64,000 nt of DNA from Catenuloplanes niger (GTDB lineage: Bacteria; Actinomycetota; Actinomycetes; Mycobacteriales; Micromonosporaceae). The notes beneath the pieces were generated by a model that had not been told where the DNA came from, did no database searches, and saw nothing but the letters and a program-made list of their open reading frames with translations. This document shows positions 8,368 through 16,391 of this stretch, piece after piece; position 1 is the first letter of the stretch, and every line of letters starts with the position of its first letter. The stretch spans positions 1,559,001 to 1,623,000 of the forward strand of contig NZ_JAVDYC010000001.1 of assembly GCF_031458255.1 (NCBI RefSeq). The letters are read 5' to 3'. The position numbers and the translations under genes were made by a program.

Positions 8368-8817
8368 TCAGATGATCGGTTCCCAGGTCACGCCGGCCGT
8401 CGGGCGGGAGCCGGTGGTGACGTACTCCAGGACCAGGCGGCGGGCGGTCGCGGCGCTCACCCGCACCCGGGAACCGGACAGCGTGATCGGGGCGTCGTCG
8501 GCCGACCACATCACGGTCAGCGGCTCACCCGGCGGGTGCTCCACCGCGATCGTGCCGTCCAGCAGCCAGGTCACCGCGGCCCGGCCCGCCTCGACGTCGA
8601 TCTCGACCCGCAGGCCGTCGCCGTTGCCGGCGTACCCCTGGGAGAACGCGCGGGGCGAGATGTCCTCGCCGTCGCCGCGCGGGCGGATCCAGATCGCCTG
8701 CCCGGTGCCGCCGGTCTGCCGGATCATGGACGCGACGTCGTCGAAGACCTCGGCCGCGGTCTCCCGGTCCGGGATCGGCTCGACGTAGGCCTGGTAGTCG
8801 ATGAGCAGCATCGTCAT
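8368..8817 (-). CDS. Imm1-family immunity protein
   Basis: 149 residues from ATG 8817. The pattern (acidic start [19 protein letters not shown], then QAIWIRPRGD, and AAVTWLLDGTIAVEHPPG) fits the Imm1 family, which pairs with deaminase and other toxins of polymorphic toxin systems. Its ATG overlaps the toxin stop codon (ATGA), so it is translated directly after the toxin. It should bind and neutralise the neighbouring deaminase in the producing cell. It has no signal peptide, as expected for a cytosolic antitoxin. It is the last gene of the four-gene module. Confidence 0.8.
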   Translation of the reverse strand: MTMLLIDYQAYVEPIPDRETAAEVFDDVASMIRQTGGTGQAIWIRPRGDGEDISPRAFSQGYAGNGDGLRVEIDVEAGRAAVTWLLDGTIAVEHPPGEPLTVMWSADDAPITLSGSRVRVSAATARRLVLEYVTTGSRPTAGVTWEPII

Positions 8818-9902
8818 GGCCGCAACAGGCTCCCGTCGCCCTGGTAGGTCTTCCGGTAGTACGTCTGGCCGCCGTCGGTGGTGGTCCAGACCGTCATTGT
8901 GCTGCCCGCCGGCAGCACGCCGGGCAGGAGGGTGTCGCAGTCGACGCCGTTGCGCTGGTCCCGCGCCCGGGTGCCGCAGGTGCCGTTGTCCAGGACGACC
9001 TCGGCGTGGGTGTCGCCGCCGGCCCGCATGTCCGCCGCGATCTTCATCTCCACGTGCTGGTAGAGCACGTCGGGCGCCTGCGGCCACGGCGCGCCGTCCG
9101 GCGGGCGGTGGATGCGTGAGTGGTCGACGTCGTTCGCCGGGCCCCGGTCACGGCCGCCGGAGTAGACCGGTTCCGCGTTCGGGTCGTCGACGCGCTGCCC
9201 GGTGGTCGGCCGGTTGACACCCTCCGGCCGGTCCAGCATGGTCGCGCCGGCGGCCCGGACCTCCGGGGACACGTCGGGGTCACTCGCGTCGAACCGCTCC
9301 CAGTCGCCGTCGACCGGATCGAAGGGCCCCGGCGTGCCGGCACCGCCCGGTGCCGCACCGGAATCACCGGCGCCGTCGCCGGTGCCGTCGCCGTCGCGAG
9401 GGCCTCCGTTGTCCTCGGCGGCGCCGCGGTCATCGGGCCGCCCACCGCCGCCGGAACCGGAGCCAGTGCCTGATCCCGAGCCGGAACCGGAGCCAGTGCC
9501 GGAACCAGAATCGGTGCCAGAGCCAGAGCCAGAGCCGGTGCCGGAGCCGGAGCCGGTGCCAGAGCTGGTGCCGGTGCCGGAATCCGTGCCGGGACCCGAG
9601 CCCGCGCCGGGATTCGGGCGTGCGCCGCCTACTGGCGTGGCTCCGCCGTTCGGCTGGCCGAGGTCGAGCGAAAGCGCAAGCTGTTCGTGCCGCTCACTGG
9701 CGCTACCGGCATTGCCGGCCGGTCGGCGGCCGCGGCCCGGCCCGCCGGAGCCCGACCCGCCGTCGCGCCCGGACCCGCCGGTCCCTGCTCCACCGTCACG
9801 CCCGGACCCGCCGTCACGCCCGGACCCGCCGGATGCCGAGCCGTCGTTGCCGCCCGGCCCGCCGCCTCCGCCCGGCGGCCTGCCGCCGCCCCCGCGCGCC
9901 AT
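8814..9902 (-). CDS. SCP1.201/DddA-like deaminase toxin with Gly/Ser-rich N-terminus
   Basis: 362 residues. Residues 1-195 are low-complexity (Gly, Ser, Asp, Thr, Arg), with long GSGT runs at about 100-155. Residues 196-280 are a proline-rich pretoxin segment. Residues 281-362 form a compact deaminase domain: YQHVE (His283, Glu285), then NGTCG (Cys309) and VDCDTLLP (Cys322), ending PAGSTMTVW and YYRKTYQG, which matches SCP1.201-like nucleic-acid deaminases, the family of DddA. His and two Cys would bind zinc; Glu is the proton shuttle. The Cys-Cys interval (12 residues) is longer than the CxxC of DddA. No secretion domain is on this polypeptide. A GAGGAG ribosome site overlaps the stop of the upstream carrier gene. 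Confidence 0.82.
   Translation of the reverse strand: MARGGGGRPPGGGGGPGGNDGSASGGSGRDGGSGRDGGAGTGGSGRDGGSGSGGPGRGRRPAGNAGSASERHEQLALSLDLGQPNGGATPVGGARPNPGAGSGPGTDSGTGTSSGTGSGSGTGSGSGSGTDSGSGTGSGSGSGSGTGSGSGGGGRPDDRGAAEDNGGPRDGDGTGDGAGDSGAAPGGAGTPGPFDPVDGDWERFDASDPDVSPEVRAAGATMLDRPEGVNRPTTGQRVDDPNAEPVYSGGRDRGPANDVDHSRIHRPPDGAPWPQAPDVLYQHVEMKIAADMRAGGDTHAEVVLDNGTCGTRARDQRNGVDCDTLLPGVLPAGSTMTVWTTTDGGQTYYRKTYQGDGSLLRP
9451..9600. repeat. Imperfect 6/12-bp repeats encoding a Gly-Ser-Gly-Thr linker
   Basis: Runs of GAGCC(A/G)GTGCC and related hexamers on the plus strand encode, on the minus strand, the (GS)n/(GSGT)n linker of the toxin, about residues 100-150. Such an array can change in length by slippage in steps of 6 or 12 bp without loss of frame. 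Confidence 0.8.
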
Positions 9903-9911
9903 CCGGGCTCC

Positions 9912-10613
9912 TCAGCCGACCAGCTTGGACAGGTTGGTCAGGCTGGTGACGAGTGCCGTCGTGTACAGCAGGATGCGCCCGGCCCACTTCACCACCGCCG
10001 CCGCGATCTGCGCCGCGACCACCGGGATCGTGACCACGAAGATCGCCTCCACCGCCCACACGATCACGCGCGCGACCAGGTCCGCGATCAGATCGCGGAC
10101 GATGTCCCGGGTCAGCGCGATCAACTCGGTCGCGCCGTCGGTCGCGGCCGCCATCAGCAGCGCGACGCCGCCGAGTCCCATCGCCGCGTCCACGTTGTTG
10201 ACCATCAGCGACCGGTAGGCCACCGCCGCGTGCCCCTGCCAGTCCGGCACGTCCCCGGCCAGGTGCGACTGCAGGTCGGTGCCGAGCTGTTCCAGGTAGC
10301 CGGCCATGTTGCGCCACGTCTCCGCGTGCGCCTGGGTGATCGCGGGGATCCCGGTGAGCGCGTCGAGCATCTCGCGGAGCGGCTCGAAGTACTCCATCGC
10401 CCACCCGAGCCCGTTGGCCAGCAATGCGCTGAACGGGTCCAGCGCGGCCGAGGCCACCTCGAGCCCGAGACCCACCCCGGCGAGCGTGGTGTCCACCCAG
10501 GTCCCCTCGGTGACCGCGACGTAGACGTCCTCGATCCCGTCGAGCAGCCCCGCGCCGGTCCACGGGCTGTCCTCGCCGTACGTGACGTCGGCGACCAGCG
10601 GGTTGTCGCTCAT
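9912..10613 (-). CDS. WXG-type carrier protein of the type VII effector module
   Basis: 233 residues. A helical region with a WxG motif (WQG, 125-127, inside [14 protein letters not shown]) is preceded by [20 protein letters not shown], the helix-turn-helix layout of WXG/PPE-like domains found at the N-terminus of actinobacterial polymorphic toxins. Residues about 177-225 are strongly hydrophobic and could span or enter a membrane. There is no toxin domain: the gene stops and the deaminase is encoded by the next gene, whose ribosome site overlaps this stop. I infer that it partners the EspC-like protein and carries or delivers the deaminase. Confidence 0.7.
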   Translation of the reverse strand: MSDNPLVADVTYGEDSPWTGAGLLDGIEDVYVAVTEGTWVDTTLAGVGLGLEVASAALDPFSALLANGLGWAMEYFEPLREMLDALTGIPAITQAHAETWRNMAGYLEQLGTDLQSHLAGDVPDWQGHAAVAYRSLMVNNVDAAMGLGGVALLMAAATDGATELIALTRDIVRDLIADLVARVIVWAVEAIFVVTIPVVAAQIAAAVVKWAGRILLYTTALVTSLTNLSKLVG

Positions 10614-10662
10614 GCCGGTGTACCGCCGCGCCGCGGTCGCGACGCCTCACCCGCGGGCTCGC

Positions 10663-10983
10663 TCATGGATCGAGGCGGCTTCCGATGGATCTGAGGCCGG
10701 CGGCCGAGTCCGCGTCGGCGGCGTCGTAGCCGTCCGCGGACCGGCGGAGCAGCTCGGCCGCGGTGCGCAGGTTGCTCTGCAGCCGCCCGGTCAGCTCGTC
10801 CTGCCGCTGGTGCCGGCCCTCCAGAACCGCCCCGATCCAGCCGCAGAGCAACCCGTACGCCTCGTCGTTCCGCGCGATGTGCGCGCTCGCGCCCTGCACC
10901 GTGTCGATCCGTCCGGCCAGGCCGTCGACGGCGGTGGCGTGGTCCCGGATCTGGTCCGGGTCGACCGCCCATCCGTCAGCCAT
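10663..10983 (-). CDS. EspC/DUF2580-like type VII secretion partner
   Basis: 106 residues, preceded by the strong site GGGGGAGGGG. It is all-helical, with WIG at 49-51 and Y86-DAA-D90, that is, a WxG turn and a downstream YxxxD, the two halves of the ESX/type VII export signal. The start WAVDPDQIRDHATAVDGLAGRID is typical of EspC-like partner proteins. It opens the operon carrier, toxin and Imm1, and probably dimerises with the carrier so that the complex is recognised by an EccC ATPase encoded elsewhere. No ESX core gene is in this window. Confidence 0.75.
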   Translation of the reverse strand: MADGWAVDPDQIRDHATAVDGLAGRIDTVQGASAHIARNDEAYGLLCGWIGAVLEGRHQRQDELTGRLQSNLRTAAELLRRSADGYDAADADSAAGLRSIGSRLDP

Positions 10984-11399
10984 GCGCGCCCCTCCCCCGT
11001 CGGCGGACAGCAGTGGCCATCATAAATGGTCTCGTCCACGCGCCCGGGCGGGCAGCTCACCCGGCATTTCCGCCCACCGGTTACCTGGGCACCGGGCCGG
11101 GGAGCACCGTTCCGGGCGGACACGGTGGCCCGGTCGATCCGCACGCCCGCCACGTCCGGCCCGACCGGCCACCGCGCCGGTGTTCCGGCCGGGATGTCCA
11201 CCGGCCGCGACGGGAACACCATACCGTCCACAGTGAATCGAACATGTCGGTAGGTGGGCGGCGGCACGCGCGACCCGCGCCCGCCGGCGGGGTCGGCGCG
11301 GGCCCCGGCCGGCCCCGGCGGTGCCCGATCGGTGCGGGACCCGTGATGACCTCCGGATCGGCATTCCGTTCATGGTGTTCGCTGCGGCACACTGCGTGA
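10984..11399. other. Divergent intergenic region, toxin operon / P450
   Basis: 416 bp with no convincing gene. It contains the -10 element of the toxin operon and a weak -10-like element for the P450. One minus-strand frame (11267 towards 10984) reads fairly protein-like but runs into the EspC-like gene in another frame and is not called. Confidence 0.5.
11019..11024 (-). promoter_or_regulatory. -10 element of the type VII effector operon
   Basis: TATGAT on the minus strand, about 35 bp before the ATG of the EspC-like gene, in a locally A/T-rich patch. No matching -35 was seen. Confidence 0.45.
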
Positions 11400-12590
11400 A
11401 TGTCCTACCTCGACGTGCTGGCACCATCGTTCAGCTTCACGTCGCCGGAGGCGTTCGCGGCCCAGGACGACAACTGGTACGCGGACACTCCGATCGGCCC
11501 GGTCACGGTGCGCTACGCGGAGGCGAGCGAGCTGCTCCGCGACAAGCGCTTCGACCACGGCGGGGCAGACTTCCTGCGCGCCAACGGCGTCACCTCCGGC
11601 CCCATCTACGACTGGTGGGTGCCGATGATCGTCAATCACGACGGCGCCGATCACCGGCGGCTGCGCGGGCTGGTCGCGCGCGCGTTCACGCCGCGCATGG
11701 TGGAGTCGCTGCGGCCGTTCATCCACGCGCGCGCGGTGCAGCTGGCCGACGAGATCGAGGACCGCGGCAGCGTCGAGTTCGTCGACGCGTTCGCGAACCG
11801 GCTGCCGCTGGCCGTCATGTGCGAGCTGCTCGGCGTGCCCGCGGAGGACTACGACGAGTTCAGCCAGTGGTCGGCCGACATCGGGCTGGTCTTCGGCCTG
11901 GCCAACGGCGGTGACACGGCCGCGCGGGTGGAGCGGGCGGTGGCCGGCCTGGACGCGTACGTGGCCGGGCTGATGGACCGCAAGGCCGCCCGGCCGGGCG
12001 GCGGCGACGTGATCTCGGTGCTGCTCGCCGCGATGGCCGAGGACGGCACCGCCAGCCGGGACGAGGTGCGGAACCTGCTGGTCACGCTGGTGTTCGGTGC
12101 GCACGACAACACCCGGCACCAGTTCTCCAACTCGATCGTCACGTTCGCCGAGCACCCGGACCAGTGGATGCGGCTGCGCGCCGACCCGTCGCTGGCCGGC
12201 TCGGCCGTGGAGGAGTGCATGCGCTGGCGGCCGTCCGCGGGCGCGCTGATCCGCCGCGCCTCGGCCGACCTGACGTTCCACGGGCTGGACGTACCCGAGG
12301 GCATGATCTTCACGACGGCCGTGGCCACGGCGCAGCGCGACCCCCGGGCGTACCCCGGCGGCCGGGTCTTCGACATCGCGGCGCGCTACGACGCACCGCT
12401 GCTGCAGTTCGGTGCGGGCCCGCACTACTGCCTCGGCTCCGCGCTGGCCCGCACCGAGCTGACCGAGGCGCTGCCGCTGCTGGCCGCGCGGTTCGGCCCG
12501 CCGGAACTGCCGGCGGAGCCGCTGCCCTGGCGGCCCGCGCTCGGCACGTTCGGCCCGGAGTCGCTGCCGGTCAGCTTCGCCCGGGTGTGA
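11400..12590 (+). CDS. Cytochrome P450
   Basis: 396 residues, a normal length for a soluble bacterial P450. Heme-binding loop FGAGPHYCLG (Cys344); ExxR as ECMR (272-275); I-helix FGAHDNT (232-238), where the usual Gly after Ala is His and the acid before the key Thr238 is Asn. This altered proton-relay region suggests either specialised oxygen activation or a non-standard reaction. No ferredoxin or reductase gene is adjacent, so electrons must come from shared partners. No ribosome site is present; CACACT 6 nt upstream of the ATG may act as a leaderless -10. Substrate unknown. Confidence 0.93.
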   Translation: MSYLDVLAPSFSFTSPEAFAAQDDNWYADTPIGPVTVRYAEASELLRDKRFDHGGADFLRANGVTSGPIYDWWVPMIVNHDGADHRRLRGLVARAFTPRMVESLRPFIHARAVQLADEIEDRGSVEFVDAFANRLPLAVMCELLGVPAEDYDEFSQWSADIGLVFGLANGGDTAARVERAVAGLDAYVAGLMDRKAARPGGGDVISVLLAAMAEDGTASRDEVRNLLVTLVFGAHDNTRHQFSNSIVTFAEHPDQWMRLRADPSLAGSAVEECMRWRPSAGALIRRASADLTFHGLDVPEGMIFTTAVATAQRDPRAYPGGRVFDIAARYDAPLLQFGAGPHYCLGSALARTELTEALPLLAARFGPPELPAEPLPWRPALGTFGPESLPVSFARV

Positions 12591-13044
12591 AGACGGCACC
12601 GGCCTCGATGCCGAGCTGACAGGCGTTGCCGAAGGTACGGCGGTCGTTGATCGCCCGCTTGCCCCAGTGCCCGGTCGCGGACGCGGTGACCGGGCGGTAG
12701 TCGGCCGTGCAGAACACCCCGTCGCGCGGCGGCAGCCCGAAGACGTTCCCGCCGGTCTTCTTCAACGCGGCGCAGACCTCCGGCGCGGCCGGGTGGGTGC
12801 CGCCGACCGGGCCGCAGGTCAGCGTGAGCGGCGCGGCGGCGCGGCCGGTGACCTGGTCACCGGTGACCTTGAGCGTGAGGCGTGCGAACGGCGCGGCGGC
12901 CGGCGCGGGTCGCACCGCGGCCGGGGCGGCGCCGGGACGCCCGCCGGGCTGAGTGAAGGCGGCGGGCGCGGCGGTGGCGGCACCGGGCAGCACGGCGACC
13001 GTGGCGGCCGCGGCCAGGACGGCGGCCGCGAGGTGGCGGATCAT
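12571..13044 (-). CDS. Secreted subtilisin inhibitor-like protein (SSI family)
   Basis: 157 residues, start supported by AGGAG upstream. Signal peptide to about ATAAPAAF, then an Ala/Pro-rich spacer and the SSI core LTLTCGPVGGTHPAAPEVCAAL, CTADYRPV, RRTFGNACQLG. All four structural Cys (77, 91, 112, 142) are present. Aligned on the classic SSI reactive site (Cys-Pro-Met-Val, P1 Met), the P1 residue here is Ala114 with Asp at P1', unlike the usual Met, Lys or Arg, so target preference may shift towards elastase-like proteases. Tail-to-tail 20-bp overlap with the P450 gene. Confidence 0.92.
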   Translation of the reverse strand: MIRHLAAAVLAAAATVAVLPGAATAAPAAFTQPGGRPGAAPAAVRPAPAAAPFARLTLKVTGDQVTGRAAAPLTLTCGPVGGTHPAAPEVCAALKKTGGNVFGLPPRDGVFCTADYRPVTASATGHWGKRAINDRRTFGNACQLGIEAGAVFTPGRS

Positions 13045-13165
13045 GACAACTCCTGACGTGAGACTCGGACGATCACGTCCGGTCTACCCGCCCCGCACCG
13101 GCAAATCCGCAAAAACGGGCAAAGTAGTACGTTGTGTCCGGCAGCTTCACCCGTCCGGCCCCTTT

Positions 13166-14539
13166 TCAGCCCGGCGGAATGTTGTGGTTCGCCCGGAAGA
13201 GGTTCTCCGGGTCGTACACCTGCTTGATCTTCGCCAGGCGCTCGAAGATCTCGTCGCCGTACGCGGCACGCACGTCGTTCTCGTCGGACGCGGACATGAA
13301 GTTGACCATCTTGCGGTCGTGCGCCCACGGCGCCACCGCGTCCGTCACCCGGGCCAGGTGACTCCGCAGTCCCGGCAGTGCGTCCGGGCCGCCGACACCG
13401 AAGCCGAACAGCACGAACGGCATGCCGCGGGTGGCGACCGCGTTCGGCGGCTCCGGCTGCCGGTCGAGCGCGCCGCCGAGAGCCCGCAGTTCCACGCCGG
13501 CCAGCGGGCAGTCCGTGCCGGGGCCGATCAGCGCGAGCAGCGCGTCGACCGCCTCGGCCGGGAGCTCGCGCAGGCCGGCCGTGCGGTCCACGTACGGCAG
13601 CGGGCCGGGCGGATCGGCGTGGATCAGGCCGACCTCCGCGTACGGCCGGTCCAGCACGCCGTCGACCAGCAGCGGCACGACCGCGCGCATCGGCGCGAAC
13701 AGCGCCTCGCCCTCGGCCGGGTCGCCGACGTACGCGAAGCGCAGCGCCACCACGAACGCGCCGCGCAGTGGTGCGGGCAGCGCGGGGTCCGGCGGCAGCC
13801 GCTGCACGGCCACGGACGTGGTCGCGGACTCGGGCAGCGCGGGTGCCCAGGTGCGCCACGCGTGCAGCAGCGCGGGCGCGTCCGCACCGGACGCGAACAC
13901 CGCGCCGCCGTAGAAGCGGGCGACCGGGAACAGCGCGATCTCCACCGCGGTCACCACGCCGAAGTTGCCCTTACCGCCGCGGACCGCGAAGAACAGGTCC
14001 GGGTCGGAGTCCGCGGTGACCCGCCGGGCGCTGCCGTCCGCGGTGACGATCTCGACCGAGCGGATCGTGTCCGCGCCGTACCCGTGCCGGCGGCCCAGCG
14101 TGGGGCTCTGGCCGCCGCCGAGCAGGTAGCCGGTGGCGCCGACGCCGGGCGCGGAACCGTGCACCGGGGCCAGCCCGTGCGGCGTGGTCGCGGCCAGCAC
14201 CTCGGCCCAGAGCGCGCCGCCGCCGACCCGCGCGGTGCGCGCCTCCAGGTCCACGCTCACCCGGTTCAGCCGGCGCAGGTTGATCAGCACGCCGCCGTCC
14301 ACACCGCGGGCCTGATGGCCGGTGGTGACCGTGCCGACCGGCAGGCCGTGCTCGCCCGCGAACCGGATCGCGAGGGCCACGTCCCGGCCGCTGACGGCGC
14401 CGACCACCACGGCCGGGCGGAGCGGCGTGTACGGGTTGTACGTCGCGCACTCCGCGTCGTACCCGTCGTCGCCGGGTACCGCGACGTGACCGGTGACGGC
14501 CGCCGCCAGCCCCGCCACGTCGATGCCGTTGTGCGCCAC
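13166..14539 (-). CDS. FAD-linked oxidase, berberine-bridge type
   Basis: 457 residues from GTG 14539, with AAGAAAGG seven bases upstream. N-terminal FAD_binding_4 domain: TGHQARG with the His expected to hold the 8-alpha flavin bond, then GYLLGGGQSPTLGRRHG. The second attachment site of bicovalent enzymes is Ser/Ala rather than Cys (HGSAPGVGATG), so mono-covalent flavin is likely. It ends in the BBE tail YDPENLFRANHNIPPG. Probably oxidises a secondary metabolite or sugar; it may be cytoplasmic, since no Tat or Sec signal is visible. Divergent from a MmyB-type regulator, a common pairing. Confidence 0.9.
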   Translation of the reverse strand: MAHNGIDVAGLAAAVTGHVAVPGDDGYDAECATYNPYTPLRPAVVVGAVSGRDVALAIRFAGEHGLPVGTVTTGHQARGVDGGVLINLRRLNRVSVDLEARTARVGGGALWAEVLAATTPHGLAPVHGSAPGVGATGYLLGGGQSPTLGRRHGYGADTIRSVEIVTADGSARRVTADSDPDLFFAVRGGKGNFGVVTAVEIALFPVARFYGGAVFASGADAPALLHAWRTWAPALPESATTSVAVQRLPPDPALPAPLRGAFVVALRFAYVGDPAEGEALFAPMRAVVPLLVDGVLDRPYAEVGLIHADPPGPLPYVDRTAGLRELPAEAVDALLALIGPGTDCPLAGVELRALGGALDRQPEPPNAVATRGMPFVLFGFGVGGPDALPGLRSHLARVTDAVAPWAHDRKMVNFMSASDENDVRAAYGDEIFERLAKIKQVYDPENLFRANHNIPPG

Positions 14540-14636
14540 AGGTGGTGCCTTTCTTCCGCGAACGAGCGAGCGTCGTGCACAGTGCGATACGCGGCTGCCC
14601 GGGCACCAGTTCACCGGCTGCTCATCCGGCACCGGT

Positions 14637-14642
14637 TACCGT
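14637..14642 (+). promoter_or_regulatory. -10 element of the MmyB-type regulator gene
   Basis: TACCGT, six bases before the GTG at 14649. This spacing is why I prefer that start over the GTG at 14643. Confidence 0.45.
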
Positions 14643-14648
14643 GTGCCG

Positions 14649-15491
14649 GTGACGATCGCGCCCCACTCGCGTACCGCCCGGCTGGCCGAACTCGGTGACT
14701 TCCTGCGGCGGCGGCGCGACGCGCTCAGCCCGCGCGCGGCCGGCCTGCCGGACGGCGGGCGACGACGGGCGCCCGGCCTGCGGCGGGACGAGGTGGCCGC
14801 GCTCGCGCACCTGTCCGTCACCTACTACGAGCGGCTGGAGCAGGGCCGCGGCCCGCATCCGTCGGCCGCGACGCTGGCCGCGCTCGCCGGCGCGCTGCGG
14901 CTCACCGGCGAACGGCGGGAGCACCTGTTCCGGCTGGCCGGGCAGGCCGCGCCGGGCAGCCCGGACGGGGACGAGACGCCGGACCCCGGACTGCTGTCGC
15001 TGCTGCACGCGAACTCGCTCACGCCCGGCTACCTCGCCGACGAGCTCGGCACCGTGATCGCGCAGAACCCGCTCAACATCGCGCTGTTCGGACCGTTCAC
15101 CGGCCGGCCCGGCTGGGCGGGGAACCTGGTCTGGCGCTGGTTCACCGCACCGGCCTGGCGGGAGCTGCTGGAGCCGGGCGAGGACCACACCGGCACCGCG
15201 CGGGCGTACGTGACGGACCTGCGCGCGGTGGTGGCGCGGCGCGGGCACGACGAGAGCGCGGTCGCGCTGGTCCACGACCTGCGGGCGGCCAGCGCGGAGT
15301 TCACCCGGATGTGGGACGAGCACGACGTGTCCGCGCTGCACTGCTCGGACAAGCACATCGACGGCCTGCACCTGCGCTGCGTCGTGGTGACCAGCCCGCA
15401 CTCCCGTCAGCGGCTGCTGTTGCTGCACCCGATCGCCGGCACCGGCACCGAGGCCCGGCTCGCGGCGTTGGCCCGGTCCCCGCAGCGTTAA
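14649..15491 (+). CDS. XRE-family regulator with MmyB-type ligand domain
   Basis: 280 residues. Residues about 12-75 are a helix-turn-helix (LGDFLRRRRDALSPRAAG, RRAPGLRRDEVAALAHLSVTYYERLEQGRG), followed by the MmyB-like domain (GYLADELGTVIAQNPLNIALFG, then HCSDKHIDGLHLRCVVVTSPHS). Members usually regulate an adjacent oxidoreductase or hydrolase and bind a fatty-acid-like ligand. Here the divergent oxidase and the downstream hydrolase are the obvious targets; tandem TGGTTG repeats in front of the hydrolase are candidate sites. Confidence 0.9.
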   Translation: MTIAPHSRTARLAELGDFLRRRRDALSPRAAGLPDGGRRRAPGLRRDEVAALAHLSVTYYERLEQGRGPHPSAATLAALAGALRLTGERREHLFRLAGQAAPGSPDGDETPDPGLLSLLHANSLTPGYLADELGTVIAQNPLNIALFGPFTGRPGWAGNLVWRWFTAPAWRELLEPGEDHTGTARAYVTDLRAVVARRGHDESAVALVHDLRAASAEFTRMWDEHDVSALHCSDKHIDGLHLRCVVVTSPHSRQRLLLLHPIAGTGTEARLAALARSPQR

Positions 15492-15499
15492 CCCCGTCC

Positions 15500-15519
15500 T
15501 GGTTGTGCGTGGTTGCCGC
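15500..15519 (+). promoter_or_regulatory. Direct-repeat operator candidate upstream of the hydrolase
   Basis: TGGTTG at 15500 and again at 15510, one helical turn apart, about 15-30 bp before the -10 TAGCGT. Plausible site for the MmyB-type regulator encoded immediately upstream. Confidence 0.4.
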
Positions 15520-15532
15520 GTCCGGCCGTGCC

Positions 15533-15538
15533 TAGCGT
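15533..15538 (+). promoter_or_regulatory. -10 element of the hydrolase gene
   Basis: TAGCGT seven bases before the GTG at 15546, consistent with a leaderless message. Confidence 0.5.
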
Positions 15539-15545
15539 GACCGGC

Positions 15546-16382
15546 GTGAACACCACTCCGATCGTCCTCGTCCACGGTTTCTGGCACGGCCCCTGGGCCT
15601 GGAGCCCCGTCACGCAGCGGCTCGCCCGCCTCGGCGTACCCTCGCTGGCTGTTGATCTCGATGGTTTCGGTCTGCGCGGTGGGTCGCCGGAGGCGCGCTG
15701 GGCACGCCCGTTCGACCCGGCCGCGTTCGCGACCGCGCCGTCCCCGGTCGCGGACGTCACCGCCACCTCCGCCGCGCACACGCTCATCGCGCAACTGCGG
15801 GAACTGGGGCGGCCGGCCGTCGTGGTCGCGCACAGCATGGGCGGCATCGTCGCCACGCGCGCGGCCGAGCTGGCACCGGAACTGTTCGCCGAGCTGATCT
15901 ACGTGACCGCGTTCGCGCCGGTCGCCGGCCGCCCGGCCGTGGCCTACCTCGGCCTGCCGGAGAACGCGGGCGAGCAGGTCGGCGCGCTGCTGTGCGCGGA
16001 CCCGGCGGCCACCGGCGCGCTGCGCATCGACCCGGCCGACCCGGCCCGGCGCGCGGCGATCCGCGGCTGCTTCTACCACGACGTGGACGCCGCCACCGCG
16101 GACGCGGCCATCGCGCTGCTCGGCACGGACGGCAGCGCCGGCATCCCGGGCGAGACGTTCCCGGTGACGCCGGCCCGGTACGGGCGGGTGCCGCACACCT
16201 ACCTGGTCTGCACCGCCGACCGGGCGGTCCCGGCGGCACTCCAGCGCCGTTTCGTCACCGAGATCGACGCGATCTCGGCCGCCCCGACCACCGTCATCGA
16301 CCTGGACACGTCCCACTCCCCGTTCCTGTCCGCCCCGGACGCGCTGGCCAGCACGCTCGCCGCCACGCACGCGCGGAGATAA
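15546..16382 (+). CDS. Alpha/beta hydrolase
   Basis: 278 residues from GTG 15546. Oxyanion loop LVHGFWHGPWAW near the N-terminus, nucleophile elbow AHSMGG (Ser97), acid in CTADRAVP and His in DTSHSPF near the C-terminus: a complete triad. It resembles the small-molecule esterase/hydrolase group often placed next to MmyB regulators. The start is set by the -10 TAGCGT; an upstream in-frame GTG at 15513 would overlap that promoter. Substrate unknown. Confidence 0.88.
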   Translation: MNTTPIVLVHGFWHGPWAWSPVTQRLARLGVPSLAVDLDGFGLRGGSPEARWARPFDPAAFATAPSPVADVTATSAAHTLIAQLRELGRPAVVVAHSMGGIVATRAAELAPELFAELIYVTAFAPVAGRPAVAYLGLPENAGEQVGALLCADPAATGALRIDPADPARRAAIRGCFYHDVDAATADAAIALLGTDGSAGIPGETFPVTPARYGRVPHTYLVCTADRAVPAALQRRFVTEIDAISAAPTTVIDLDTSHSPFLSAPDALASTLAATHARR

Positions 16383-16391
16383 CGACCGCGG

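Noticed and set aside
9202-10218. Long plus-strand frame rich in Pro and Glu (PEPEPVP repeats)
   Set aside because: It is the exact antisense of the Gly/Ser linker of the toxin and of the carrier gene; repeats of GAGCC read as Pro-Glu on this strand. No ribosome site, and the opposite strand has a coherent, homologous operon.
10984-11267. Minus-strand frame reading HVRFTVDGMVFPSRPVDIPAG before the EspC-like gene
   Set aside because: Partly protein-like, but it has no ribosome site, runs far into the EspC-like gene in another frame and carries no recognised domain.
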